From NCBI GenBank assembly GCA_934215995.1, contig CAKQBC010000017.1, positions 1 to 16,976 on the forward strand: DNA of 16,976 bases. The letters run 5' to 3'. Source of the stretch: an uncultured Bacillus sp. Lineage in GTDB: Bacteria > Bacillota > Bacilli > Bacillales > DSM-1321. The notes beneath the pieces are model-generated. The model was given only the letters and a program-made list of their open reading frames with translations. It ran no database searches and was not told the origin of the DNA. The position numbers and the translations under genes are program-made. Positions 5,525-13,804 of this stretch are shown here, in pieces. How positions within the stretch are numbered: position 1 is the stretch's first letter; each line of letters begins with the position of its first letter.

Positions 5525-7078
5525 ATGGAAGAAAAGAAAATTTACTATCATAAGGAAAAGGGCTGCTTAATAGCACCTAAAACAGGGTGGAAGCGAATGA
5601 AGGCAGCCTTTTGCATCCGGCTTATGTCTGCTGCTTCTCACCTGCTTGTGCCGCCAAAAGAACATTCATGCAATGGAGATGAACAGCTTCCCGGGAAAAT
5701 AGGCAGCTACTCTAAGGGGCTTCCCCATAATTCTCTTGGAGAAGTTGTATCCGAGGCGTATGAACAGTATATGAAAGCTTTAAAGTCCGGAAATCCAGAA
5801 GATTTTGAATCGATCCCAATGGGAGGGAAGGTGAAGCTTTCAAATCCCCAGGCTTCCTATGTGTATGATTTAATAGGTCCTGATTGCCATCAATTGAATC
5901 TGTCCAAGCCTCCAGCTTTCAGCAGCGCCTTGGAGGCGGGAGAAATGGCAGAGTTATACTGGCAGGCGCTTACCAGGGATATTCCTTTCCGGGCTTATGA
6001 AAGTGATCCCCTGATTGCCGAGGCTGCTGGTGACCTATCAGGATTTTCTGATTTTCGCGGACCGAAAGATAACGGAAAGGTCACTCCTGAAACCTTGTTC
6101 CGCAGTGAGTTTCCAGGTAATCTTACAGGTCCCTATATTTCACAGTTCCTCTGGAAGGACATTCCATTTGGTTCTGCAGTCATTCCCCAGAAATACCGCA
6201 CCGCTTTGGCTGGGTCTGATCATATGACTTCTTATGAAGAATGGCTGGACATCCAAAATGGTTCATTACCCCGAGAATCGATAAAAGATCCGGTGCCCCG
6301 TTATATCCGCAACGGGCGTGACTTAGGTGAGTATGTACATTATGATTTTTCATTTCAATGTCCGTTATCGGCCTGCTTAATTTTGCTTAGTTATGGGCCT
6401 GAGGCTCTCGATCGGAACAACCCTTATCTTAAGTCGGCTACCCAGGGAGGTTTCATTACCTTCGGGGCTGCTCATATATTGGACATGGTCACAAAAGCAG
6501 GGAGGATGGCACTGGAAGCTTCCTGGTTCCAAAAGTTTCTCGTCCACCGCAGGCTCCGTCCAGAAGAATTTGGCGGGCGTGTTCATAACCATATGAATGG
6601 ATCGGCTAAATACCCGATCCACTCAGAGCTTCTTGAATCTGAAGCCCTTTCTAAAGTATTCAGCAAATATGGCTCTTATCTTCTGCCTATGGCCTATCCG
6701 GAAGGATGCCCGACCCATCCTGCCTATCCTGCAGGTCATGCGTGCATAGCCGGTGCAGGGGTTACGATCCTTAAAGCATTTTTCAACGAATCTTTTGTGA
6801 TTCCGGATCCGGTGGAAGCAAGTTTGGATGGACTCTCGCTGCTTCCTTATCCGGGCAAACCTCTGTCAGCAGGAGGGGAGCTTAATAAGCTTGGTGTGAA
6901 TATTTCCCTGGGCAGAGACACAGCAGGTGTTCATTGGCGCTCTGATGGCATAGAAGGGCTAAAGCTTGGTGAAGCAGTGGCCATTGGGCTCCTGCGGGAT
7001 TACAGCTCATCCTTTAATGAGCATTTTAACGGTTTTACGCTAACCAAATTTGACGGAAAAAAAGTAACGATTATCTAA
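5525..7078 (+). CDS. Vanadium-dependent haloperoxidase-family protein
   Basis: This 517-residue protein has the vanadate/phosphate-binding site of the vanadium haloperoxidase and PAP2 phosphatase superfamily in its C-terminal half. The visible ligands are K337 and R345 (FQKFLVHRRLRPEEF), the central YPAGHA with G404 and H405, and GRDTAGVHWRSD with R464, H470 and D474. The K-to-R spacing of eight matches red-algal bromoperoxidases better than fungal chloroperoxidase. The usual Ser of the SGH triplet is Ala403 here. Known members oxidise halides with hydrogen peroxide, and others are acid phosphatases; this protein's halide or substrate cannot be read from the sequence. The N-terminal half resembles bacterial VCPO-like proteins in length and composition. 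I see no signal peptide or membrane segment, so it is probably cytoplasmic. It is a single gene with its own terminator. Confidence 0.88.
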   Translation: MEEKKIYYHKEKGCLIAPKTGWKRMKAAFCIRLMSAASHLLVPPKEHSCNGDEQLPGKIGSYSKGLPHNSLGEVVSEAYEQYMKALKSGNPEDFESIPMGGKVKLSNPQASYVYDLIGPDCHQLNLSKPPAFSSALEAGEMAELYWQALTRDIPFRAYESDPLIAEAAGDLSGFSDFRGPKDNGKVTPETLFRSEFPGNLTGPYISQFLWKDIPFGSAVIPQKYRTALAGSDHMTSYEEWLDIQNGSLPRESIKDPVPRYIRNGRDLGEYVHYDFSFQCPLSACLILLSYGPEALDRNNPYLKSATQGGFITFGAAHILDMVTKAGRMALEASWFQKFLVHRRLRPEEFGGRVHNHMNGSAKYPIHSELLESEALSKVFSKYGSYLLPMAYPEGCPTHPAYPAGHACIAGAGVTILKAFFNESFVIPDPVEASLDGLSLLPYPGKPLSAGGELNKLGVNISLGRDTAGVHWRSDGIEGLKLGEAVAIGLLRDYSSSFNEHFNGFTLTKFDGKKVTII

Positions 7079-7087
7079 GCTTTATAT

Positions 7088-7123
7088 ACACATGTGCGAG
7101 CCTCAGCGCCATGTGTTTTTTTT
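7088..7123 (+). terminator. Terminator of the haloperoxidase-family gene
   Basis: ACACATG (7088-7094) pairs with CATGTGT (7110-7116), GCG/CGC can extend the helix inside, and eight T follow from 7116. It starts ten bases after the stop codon. Confidence 0.85.
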
Positions 7124-7380
7124 GTGCATAAGAATGGGAATCTGGATAAAAGTCCTGCTCTGACGACTGCCATTCCGCCTCGTCATTTATTTGATGGAGC
7201 GGAGATTCTCAGGAACAAGCGTATTGTAGAGCCCAATCCCTATTTATCAAGAGTGGGACAAGTTTTTTTCGAAAAAAGTTTCTTTGACATTTTCCTGACA
7301 CATTGGGCCTTTAAAGTATGACTTGTAAGGCAAACGAAAACTATTCAAATTCAAAATAGATAAGAAGGAAGTGTTTAATC
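7124..7380 (+). promoter_or_regulatory. Upstream region of the protease-foldase-ABC operon
   Basis: No gene is supported here. The best promoter candidate is CTGACA (7295-7300), 16 bases, TATGAC (7317-7322). A perfect TTGACA at 7284-7289 has no acceptable -10 at 16-18 bases. Just upstream lies a T7-C-G-A6 hairpin-like stretch (7264-7277). GAAGGAAGTG (about 7364-7373) is the ribosome binding site of the protease gene. Homologous htrA genes in B. subtilis are induced by secretion stress through CssRS, but I cannot identify a CssR site. Confidence 0.35.
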
Positions 7381-8580
7381 ATGACAGAGTTTAACGAAGA
7401 AAGCAGAACGGAAAATCGGGCGGCGAAAAAACCGGTTTGGAAAGGGTTCCTGTCAACCGTGGCGGCTGGTGTGCTGGGTTCGGCGCTTACGCTGACAGCC
7501 GTTCCATATTTCCAGGAGGATCCGACGCAGGCAACCGTTCCGGAAGAAACTGGACAAGCTGAAAGCTCATCCAATCTCGATGTGACGCCAGTATCTTCTT
7601 CATCCAATTCCCTGGCCGATACAATTGAGCAGGCATCGAAAGCGATTGTCGGCGTTGTGAATATGCAGCAGCAAAACAATAATCCGTTCAGCCAGTCGAG
7701 TGAAGCTTCAGAAAGCGGTACGGGGTCGGGTGTAATTTTTAAAAAGACAGATGATGCGGCATACATTGTGACCAATAACCATGTGATTGAAAATGCGAGT
7801 GAGATTCAGGTGACATTGCATGATGGTGAGAAGGCAACGGCAGAATTGATTGGAACCGATGCGCTGACAGATATTGCGGTGCTGAAAATCAAAGGGGATG
7901 TAGACGCTCAAGCCATGACGTTTGGTGATTCTTCCAAGCTGAGAGCCGGTGATCAGGTGCTGGCGATCGGCAATCCGCTTGGCCTGGATTTATCCAGAAC
8001 AGTGACTCAGGGAATCGTGAGTGCGGTCGACCGCTCGATTCAAATCAGCACGTCTGCAGGGGAATGGAACTTAAATGTCATTCAGACAGATGCAGCGATC
8101 AACCCGGGCAACAGCGGCGGCGCATTGATGAATACAGCCGGCCAGCTGGTCGGGATCAACAGCCTGAAGATCGCGGATAGCGGGGTGGAAGGCCTTGGAT
8201 TTGCCATCCCAAGCAATGAAGTGAAAACACTGATTGATCAGCTGATTGAAAATGGACAAGTGGTCCGCCCGTATCTTGGTGTTGGTCTGGCAAGCTTTGA
8301 AGAAGTGCCGCCTCAATATTTAAGAAATCTCCCTGACGGTGTGACTAGCGGGGCAATTGTGGCGAATGTTGATCCGGATTCGGCCGCTGCCAAAGCCGGA
8401 CTTCAGGTAGAGGATATTCTCGTCAGCATTGGCGGAAAGCAAATAACGAATTCCGGAGATTTGCGCAAGCATTTATACAGCGGTTTTTCGATTGGCGATA
8501 AGGTGAAAATCGAATTTTACCGCGGCGGCGAATTGAAAACGGCGGAAGTCACGCTGACAAGCAACCAGAAAGCGAATTAG
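7381..8580 (+). CDS. HtrA/DegP-like membrane-anchored serine protease with PDZ domain
   Basis: This 399-residue protein has a cytoplasmic N-terminus and one membrane anchor (about 20-44: [19 protein letters not shown]). A low-complexity Ser/Gln/Asn linker follows, then a trypsin-fold protease domain, then a PDZ domain (about 300-390, with YLGVGLAS and [13 protein letters not shown]). The catalytic triad is H134 (VTNNHVIE), D164 (ALTDIAVLK) and S245 (NPGNSGGAL). Members degrade or refold misfolded proteins outside the membrane. B. subtilis HtrA and HtrB have the same domain order and respond to secretion stress; which paralogue this matches is not decidable here. It is the first of four genes spaced 13-14 bases apart. 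The second is a PrsA-like foldase, which supports a joint role in extracytoplasmic protein quality control. Confidence 0.95.
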   Translation: MTEFNEESRTENRAAKKPVWKGFLSTVAAGVLGSALTLTAVPYFQEDPTQATVPEETGQAESSSNLDVTPVSSSSNSLADTIEQASKAIVGVVNMQQQNNNPFSQSSEASESGTGSGVIFKKTDDAAYIVTNNHVIENASEIQVTLHDGEKATAELIGTDALTDIAVLKIKGDVDAQAMTFGDSSKLRAGDQVLAIGNPLGLDLSRTVTQGIVSAVDRSIQISTSAGEWNLNVIQTDAAINPGNSGGALMNTAGQLVGINSLKIADSGVEGLGFAIPSNEVKTLIDQLIENGQVVRPYLGVGLASFEEVPPQYLRNLPDGVTSGAIVANVDPDSAAAKAGLQVEDILVSIGGKQITNSGDLRKHLYSGFSIGDKVKIEFYRGGELKTAEVTLTSNQKAN

Positions 8581-8594
8581 GAGAGGGGAACAGG

Positions 8595-9473
8595 ATGAAG
8601 AATAAGAAAGTTATCTATTGGATTTTAGGCAGTGTAGTAACGATCGGGGCAGCGGCAGCCATCTTTTTTACAATAAAGGAGGATGATGCTGCTGCGACCG
8701 TAAACGGGGAAGAAATCAGCAGGGATGAGCTGCATGAGCGTCTCGTTGACCAGTATGGGCAGGAGCTTCTGGATTCGCTGATCACCGAGAAAGTGATTGA
8801 TCAGGAAGCGAAGAAAGAAAATGTGAAAGTGACACAGGAAGAAATTGATGAGGAAAAGGCTGTATATGCGGAGTCATACGGCGGGGAGGATGCTTTAAAG
8901 CAGACGCTCGAATCAAGCGGCCTCTCGATGGCTGATTTTGAGGAGGATATCGAATCCTACCTGGCAACCAAGAAGCTGCTGGAACCAAGGATTGAGATTT
9001 CAGAAGAAGATATGAAAACCTATTTTGACGAAAACAAAGAAAGCTTTGCCCAGGAGGAACAGGTATCAGCGAGCCATATTTTAGTAGAGGATGAGGAAAC
9101 GGCAAAGGAAGTCATCGGAAAACTGAATGATGGCGGTGATTTTGCGGAGCTTGCGGCTGAATACTCGACCGATGAAAGCAACAAAGATGCTGGCGGAGAC
9201 CTCGGCTTTTTTGGAAAGGGGGATATGGTCGAGGAATTTGAAGAGGTCGCCTTCTCGCTGGAGCCGGGAAAAATCAGCGATCCTGTTAAAACCGAATATG
9301 GCTATCACGTAATCAAAGTGGCAGAAAAGCAGGAAGCCAAAGAAGCAGCCTATGAAGATGTGAAAGAAGAGGTTAAAAATACATTATTTGAAACAGAGAT
9401 GCAGACAGAATATACGGCTTGGCTGGAAGAAAAATTTGAAGAATATGAGATTAAGAACTATTTAGAGGGCTGA
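8595..9473 (+). CDS. PrsA-like peptidyl-prolyl isomerase, membrane-anchored
   Basis: This 292-residue extracytoplasmic foldase has an N-terminal membrane segment (about 6-27: [19 protein letters not shown]) and then SurA/PrsA-like N-terminal helices that begin with [14 protein letters not shown] parvulin domain spans about residues 155-245, from [12 protein letters not shown] through [12 protein letters not shown] to [12 protein letters not shown]161 and H238 are the conserved parvulin histidines. Classical PrsA is a lipoprotein. This protein has no Cys after the hydrophobic segment, so it is probably held by an uncleaved transmembrane helix instead. The mature domain is very acidic, as is usual for PrsA. 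AGGAGAGGGGA (8579-8589) is the ribosome binding site, and the first base of that string is part of the preceding stop codon. Its place between an HtrA-like protease and an ABC transporter suggests a dedicated folding partner. Confidence 0.93.
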   Translation: MKNKKVIYWILGSVVTIGAAAAIFFTIKEDDAAATVNGEEISRDELHERLVDQYGQELLDSLITEKVIDQEAKKENVKVTQEEIDEEKAVYAESYGGEDALKQTLESSGLSMADFEEDIESYLATKKLLEPRIEISEEDMKTYFDENKESFAQEEQVSASHILVEDEETAKEVIGKLNDGGDFAELAAEYSTDESNKDAGGDLGFFGKGDMVEEFEEVAFSLEPGKISDPVKTEYGYHVIKVAEKQEAKEAAYEDVKEEVKNTLFETEMQTEYTAWLEEKFEEYEIKNYLEG

Positions 9474-9486
9474 GGGGAAACTTGAG

Positions 9487-10947
9487 ATGAATTTTTTAAA
9501 ACGAGCGTTTTTAAGCGTGAAGGCCAGAAAAGGGAAAAGCATTCTGCAGATCTTCGTATTTACCGTGATTTGTGTATTAGTGCTGGCAGGATTATCGATC
9601 CAGACAGCTGCCGAAAAGTCGGGAGATCTCGCCCGCCAAAAGCTGGGGGCAGATGTCACCCTGCAGGCTGATATGGAAAAACTGAGAGAGCAGGCGATGT
9701 CCCAGCAGCAGAGCGGAGGGGAGCGGATGCGTTTCCAGTCAGTTCCTGTCCCGCTTGATGCCGCAGAGGAACTGGCTTCTTATGACCAGATTAAAGGCTA
9801 TAATTTCTACTCATCCACCACTGGGCTGGCCTCCGGTTTTGATCCGATTGAAAGCGACTCGGCTGCCTCTGACACATCTGAGGAAAGCAGTGAAGGGCAG
9901 GAGCCTGGGAGAGGCATGCCGGGCGGAATGATGCAGGGGGATGTGAGCCTGCAGGGGGTTGCATTTACAGACTCGGTTGCGGAGTTTATGGATGGGACCT
10001 CATCGATGGTTGAAGGAACCGGGATCACTGAAGAGCATATCGGTAAAAATGTCACGCTGATTGAACAGACATTGGCGGAAGAAAACGAGCTGGGAGTTGG
10101 CGATAAGATTACCGTCACAAACCTGCGTGATGAAACGGCTGAAATGGAGCTTGAAGTGATCGGAATCTATCAGACAGCTTCTGCCGGATCTGATCAGGCA
10201 ATGGATTTTACAGCACTGAATCCTTATAACAAGCTGTACGTTCCATACACTGCTGCTGCAGCACTAAAGGGATCTGACTATGAAAATACAATCGATAGCG
10301 CCATCTACTACATAGAGGATCCTGCCGATATGCAGGACTTTATCGATCAGGTAAAAGCAGAGAGCAGCATCGATTTCGAAACGTTCAAGCTTGATGCTGA
10401 TGATCAGCTTTATCAGCAGATGGTCGGCCCGATTGAGAATGTAGCCGGATTTTCGAAAAATATTGTGTACATGGTATCCATTGCCGGAGCAGTCATATTG
10501 GGTCTGATCGTCATGATGTCAATCCGTGAGCGGAAGTATGAAATGGGCGTCCTGCTGGCGATCGGGGAAAAAAGGTGGAAGCTTGCAGGCCAGTTTATGG
10601 CGGAAATTTTAGTCGTGGCTGTATTATCGCTCGGCATTGCCACAGCGAGCGGCAATGTGGTGGCGGGCCAGCTTGGTGACCAGCTCCTGAATCAGGAATT
10701 GGCATCAGCGGAACAGACGAATGCACCGGAATCCTTCAGAGGAAGGGGCATGGGCGGCTTCGGTCCGGGCATGATGCAGACTCAGGAAACAGTGGAGACG
10801 GTAGATGAAATGAATGTTCAGGTGACGGGAGAAGATCTTGGCTTCCTTGCACTAATTGGCCTCGTGATTGCTGCATTGTCAGCACTATTGCCTTCGTTAA
10901 CCGTATTGCGCCTTCAGCCAAAAGCCATTCTAAGCAAGCAGGATTAA
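9487..10947 (+). CDS. ABC transporter permease, FtsX/MacB type
   Basis: This 486-residue permease has the MacB/FtsX layout. TM1 is at about 20-40 (ILQIFVFTVICVLVLAGL). A large extracytoplasmic domain spans about 41-325. Then come TM2 (about 326-346, followed by SIRERKYEMGVLLAIGEKRWK, the cytoplasmic coupling segment), TM3 (about 370-390), a second outside loop, and TM4 (about 452-475) before LQPKAILSKQD. Such permeases act by mechanotransmission and usually export or extract peptides, lipoproteins or toxins rather than import nutrients. Two outside loops carry Gly/Met/Arg-rich motifs: GRGMPGGMMQ at 141-150 and GRGMGGFGPGMMQ at 419-431. The first sits after an acidic Ser-rich stretch. They may bind metal or peptide, which is inference. 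It starts 13 bases after the foldase gene and is followed 14 bases later by its ATPase. Confidence 0.9.
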   Translation: MNFLKRAFLSVKARKGKSILQIFVFTVICVLVLAGLSIQTAAEKSGDLARQKLGADVTLQADMEKLREQAMSQQQSGGERMRFQSVPVPLDAAEELASYDQIKGYNFYSSTTGLASGFDPIESDSAASDTSEESSEGQEPGRGMPGGMMQGDVSLQGVAFTDSVAEFMDGTSSMVEGTGITEEHIGKNVTLIEQTLAEENELGVGDKITVTNLRDETAEMELEVIGIYQTASAGSDQAMDFTALNPYNKLYVPYTAAAALKGSDYENTIDSAIYYIEDPADMQDFIDQVKAESSIDFETFKLDADDQLYQQMVGPIENVAGFSKNIVYMVSIAGAVILGLIVMMSIRERKYEMGVLLAIGEKRWKLAGQFMAEILVVAVLSLGIATASGNVVAGQLGDQLLNQELASAEQTNAPESFRGRGMGGFGPGMMQTQETVETVDEMNVQVTGEDLGFLALIGLVIAALSALLPSLTVLRLQPKAILSKQD

Positions 10948-10961
10948 AAGGAGATGGAAAA

Positions 10962-11660
10962 ATGAGTTCATTGCTGGAATTCAAAAATATCAGCTACTGG
11001 TATAAAAACGAAAATAAAAAACACGATATCTTGAAAAATATTAACGTGAGTTTTGAAAAAGGGAATTTTTACAGCATAATCGGGCCGTCCGGATCCGGGA
11101 AAACGACATTCCTTGCTCTGGCCAGTGCCCTGGATGTTCCGAAGGACGGAGAAGTGCTGTACGAAGGAAAGGATATCCGGAAAATTGGGCTGACGAGATT
11201 CCGAAATAAGTTTGTCTCCATTGTCTTTCAATCCTATAATCTGCTTCCGTATATGACGGCTCTGCAGAATGTATTGACCGCAATGGAGATTACCGGATCC
11301 TCTGCGAAAAATAAAACGGCGATTGCTGTGGAGATGCTGAAGCGGGTCGGGATTTCTGAAATCCAGGCCCGGCAAAAAGTGCTTACTTTAAGCGGCGGCC
11401 AGCAGCAGCGTGTGTCCATTGCCCGGGCTTTGTGCTGTGACGCCGAACTGATTGTCGCCGATGAGCCGACCGGCAACCTGGACGAAGACACGGCCCAGGA
11501 AATGGTGGGGCTTTTACGGGCACTGGCACATGAAGAAGGGAAATGCGTGATCGTCGTTACGCATGATCCCGACATTGCGAGAGATTCGGATGTGGTTGTG
11601 AAGCTTTCGAAAGGGAGTATTACGGTTACATCGAATGAACCCGAGCTGGTTTCGAATTGA
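10962..11660 (+). CDS. ABC transporter ATP-binding protein, MacB/LolD type
   Basis: This 232-residue ATPase has all core motifs: Walker A GPSGSGKT (41-48), a Q-loop in VFQSYNLLPYMTAL, signature LSGGQQQR (143-150), Walker B LIVADEP with D167-E168 as Asp and catalytic Glu, and the switch His in VVTHDPDIAR. The signature and Q-loop context fit the MacB/LolD/FtsE branch, which pairs with FtsX-type permeases such as its neighbour. It probably forms a dimer bound to two copies of that permease. The ribosome binding site is AAAGGAG at 10947-10953 before ATG 10962. It is the last gene of the four-gene operon, and a terminator begins directly after its stop codon. Confidence 0.95.
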   Translation: MSSLLEFKNISYWYKNENKKHDILKNINVSFEKGNFYSIIGPSGSGKTTFLALASALDVPKDGEVLYEGKDIRKIGLTRFRNKFVSIVFQSYNLLPYMTALQNVLTAMEITGSSAKNKTAIAVEMLKRVGISEIQARQKVLTLSGGQQQRVSIARALCCDAELIVADEPTGNLDEDTAQEMVGLLRALAHEEGKCVIVVTHDPDIARDSDVVVKLSKGSITVTSNEPELVSN

Positions 11661-11699
11661 AAAAGGTGCCTTTTCCTGAGGGAGGAGGCACCTTTTTTT
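11661..11699 (+). terminator. Strong terminator of the protease-foldase-ABC operon
   Basis: AAAAGGTGCC (11661-11670) pairs with GGCACCTTTT (11687-11696). The helix continues inward through TTTTCC/GGAGGA around a TGAG loop, giving about 16 pairs, and seven T lie at 11693-11699. The A-rich left flank may let it also work on the TetR transcript arriving from the other strand. Confidence 0.92.
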
Positions 11700-11800
11700 A
11701 AACTTTAAAACAGACGGTGGAATGTGGCGCATTAATGAGCAAAATTTGATTGTAAAATGGAAGAGGGGCACACAAATCATGACAAGCGGGACATGAGTCT

Positions 11801-12418
11801 TTATTCATACAGCCCGCCCGTATACATTCTGGTCAGATTCACAATCACGTCATCCATCTGATACTTTTCCTCATTCATCACCAGCTCCCACATGAACATC
11901 TCATTTGAATAAAACCAGCCTCTTGCGGTAAGGGCCGGATCGAGTTGCTCTTTGGCAAGCTTTTGCGCCTGTGCGTAGCGGATATCGACTGAAATCCGCT
12001 CGATGAAGCGTTCGCGGATTCCGTACCATTTTTCCTCTATCTCAGGTGAGACGCCGATTGCCTCTTTTACGACCTTCATCATGTCCCGCTCATCCAAAGC
12101 CAGCTGCAGGAACAGCCTGACCTGCTTCTTAATATTTTCATAGGCCTCTTCTTTGGCCTGCGGCTTAAAGGGCATCTCTGCCACTTCGTAAAATTGGTTC
12201 ATGAGATCTTCCATTAAGGTAATGAAAAGCTCATCTTTATTTTTAAAATAGACGTACGCCGTGCCGTAGCCTGTTTTTGCTTTTTTGATCACTTGGGAGA
12301 TGGTTGCTTTTTGGAAGCCGTTTTCGAGAAAAACTTCTTTTCCGGCCTGGAGAAGCTTATGGCGTGTTTTCAGGGCCTGCTGCTGCCTTGCCGGCAATTG
12401 ATCGATCGGGTTCTTCAT
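11801..12418 (-). CDS. TetR-family transcriptional regulator
   Basis: This 205-residue regulator has a typical TetR N-terminal helix-turn-helix (about residues 15-65): KTRHKLLQAGKEVFLENGF, then ATISQVIKKAKTGYGTAYVYFKNKDELF. The C-terminal ligand-binding and dimerisation part is divergent, as is normal, and is rich in Met and aromatic residues (WFYSNEMFMWELVMNEEKYQM). It is divergent from kynU. The only strong palindrome between them, ATTGACATAGTGTCAAT at 12468-12484, overlaps both promoters, so it probably represses itself and the kyn operon. The inducer could be tryptophan, kynurenine or another compound; the sequence does not tell. The ribosome binding site AAGGAATG lies about eight bases before the ATG at 12418. 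Confidence 0.92.
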   Translation of the reverse strand: MKNPIDQLPARQQQALKTRHKLLQAGKEVFLENGFQKATISQVIKKAKTGYGTAYVYFKNKDELFITLMEDLMNQFYEVAEMPFKPQAKEEAYENIKKQVRLFLQLALDERDMMKVVKEAIGVSPEIEEKWYGIRERFIERISVDIRYAQAQKLAKEQLDPALTARGWFYSNEMFMWELVMNEEKYQMDDVIVNLTRMYTGGLYE

Positions 12419-12459
12419 TTATTTCATTCCTTCGTTCAGTTTCTGGCAACTATACTGAC

Positions 12460-12488
12460 ATTATATCATTGACATAGTGTCAATCAAA
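12460..12488 (-). promoter_or_regulatory. Promoter of the TetR-family gene
   Basis: On the minus strand, TTTGAT (12488-12483) is followed at 17 bases by a perfect TATAAT (12465-12460). The palindrome at 12468-12484 fills the spacer. Confidence 0.65.
12468..12484. promoter_or_regulatory. Perfect palindromic operator
   Basis: ATTGACA-TAG-TGTCAAT is a 7-3-7 perfect inverted repeat. It covers the whole kynU -35 hexamer on one strand and lies in the spacer of the tetR promoter on the other. It is the natural target of the adjacent TetR-family protein, which would block both promoters at once. Confidence 0.7.
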
Positions 12489-12497
12489 CCATATAAT
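12469..12497 (+). promoter_or_regulatory. Consensus sigma-A promoter of the kyn operon
   Basis: TTGACA (12469-12474), a 17-base spacer and TATAAT (12492-12497) match the housekeeping consensus exactly. A promoter this strong next to a catabolic operon implies tight negative control, which fits the overlapping palindrome. Confidence 0.85.
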
Positions 12498-12535
12498 TTT
12501 CGTAAATAATTAATATTCTGAAAGGTTGGAAATCT

Positions 12536-13804
12536 ATGGATTTTACAAGAGAGTATGCAATCAGACTGGATGCTGGGAATGAGCTGTCCTACCGGGAAGA
12601 GTTTTATATAAAAGAAGACGGAATTTATCTGGATGGCAATTCACTTGGACTGCTTTCAAAGCGTGCGGAAAAGTCACTCCTTGACCTGCTGGATTCCTGG
12701 AAGCACCATGCTATTGATGGCTGGACAGAAGGGGACAATCCCTGGTTCTATTTATCTGAAAAACTAGGAAAAGAATTGGCGCCAATCGTGGGAGCACATC
12801 CGGAGGAAGTTATTGTAAGCGGTTCCACAACCGTTAATCTGCATCAGCTTGTCTCGACTTTTTATAAGCCGGAAGGAAAAAGAACGAAGATACTGGCGGA
12901 TGAATTGAATTTTCCAAGCGATATTTATGCGCTGCAAAGCCAGGTAAAGCTGAAGGGCTATGATCCTGATGAGCATCTTGTCCAGGTAAAAAGCGCGGAT
13001 GGCCATACGCTGAAGGAAGAAGACATTGTCGCGGCGATGACAGATGAAATCGCGCTGATTGTCCTGCCGGGTGTTTTATACCGAAGCGGCCAGGTGCTGG
13101 ATATGGAGTATCTGACTGCAGAAGCACATAAGCGCGGGATTGAGATTGGCTTTGATCTATGCCATTCGGTTGGATCTGTCCCGCATTCCCTGAGTGATTG
13201 GGATGTGGATTTCGCGTTCTGGTGCAACTATAAGCATCTGAATGGCGGACCTGGCTCGACGGGCGGATTGTTTGTGAACAAGCGCCATTTTGGCCAAGTG
13301 CCGGGACTTGCCGGCTGGTTCAGCTCCCGCAAGGATAAGCAGTTTGATATGGAACATGTGCTGACTGCTGCTGAAGATGCAGGCGCATATCAGATTGGAA
13401 CTCCGAATATCTTTAGCATGGCGCCAATTATTGGATCACTCAGCATGTTTAATGAAGCTGGCATGGAAAGAATCCGCGAAAAATCTCTTAAACTGACTGG
13501 CTATATGATTAAGCTGATCCAGCATGAGCTTGACAGACACGGATTTATCCTGCGCAACCCGCTTGATGAAAAGAAGCGCGGCGGCCATATTTATCTGGAG
13601 CACCCGGAAGCAGCAAGGATTTGCAAGGCGCTGAAGGCAGAGGGAGTTATCCCGGATTTTCGTGCCCCAAACGGAATCCGTCTGGCGCCGGTAGCGCTGT
13701 ACAATACGTTTGAAGATGTCTGGAAAACAGTTCAGATCCTTAAAGGTATTATGGAAGAAGAAAAATACAAGCAATTCGAAAATAAACGGGGAGTCGTAGC
13801 ATGA
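12536..13804 (+). CDS. kynU: Kynureninase
   Basis: This 422-residue enzyme is a PLP-dependent fold-type I enzyme that splits L-kynurenine into anthranilate and alanine. Seen in the sequence: [19 protein letters not shown] (phosphate-binding region), [24 protein letters not shown], the PLP lysine K233 in [18 protein letters not shown], and a C-terminal substrate-binding part ending [20 protein letters not shown]. The length is normal for bacterial KynU. The start ATG 12536 follows AAAGGTTGG. It is the first gene after the operator-promoter region. Its stop overlaps the kynB start in an ATGA arrangement, which indicates translational coupling. No kynurenine 3-hydroxylase or NAD-synthesis gene is in view, so the pathway here ends at anthranilate. 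Confidence 0.97.
   Translation: MDFTREYAIRLDAGNELSYREEFYIKEDGIYLDGNSLGLLSKRAEKSLLDLLDSWKHHAIDGWTEGDNPWFYLSEKLGKELAPIVGAHPEEVIVSGSTTVNLHQLVSTFYKPEGKRTKILADELNFPSDIYALQSQVKLKGYDPDEHLVQVKSADGHTLKEEDIVAAMTDEIALIVLPGVLYRSGQVLDMEYLTAEAHKRGIEIGFDLCHSVGSVPHSLSDWDVDFAFWCNYKHLNGGPGSTGGLFVNKRHFGQVPGLAGWFSSRKDKQFDMEHVLTAAEDAGAYQIGTPNIFSMAPIIGSLSMFNEAGMERIREKSLKLTGYMIKLIQHELDRHGFILRNPLDEKKRGGHIYLEHPEAARICKALKAEGVIPDFRAPNGIRLAPVALYNTFEDVWKTVQILKGIMEEEKYKQFENKRGVVA

Noticed and set aside
7094..7321. 75-residue plus-strand frame after the haloperoxidase-family gene
   Set aside because: It begins inside the loop region of a clear terminator, has no ribosome binding site and no recognisable domain, and overlaps the promoter region of the protease operon.
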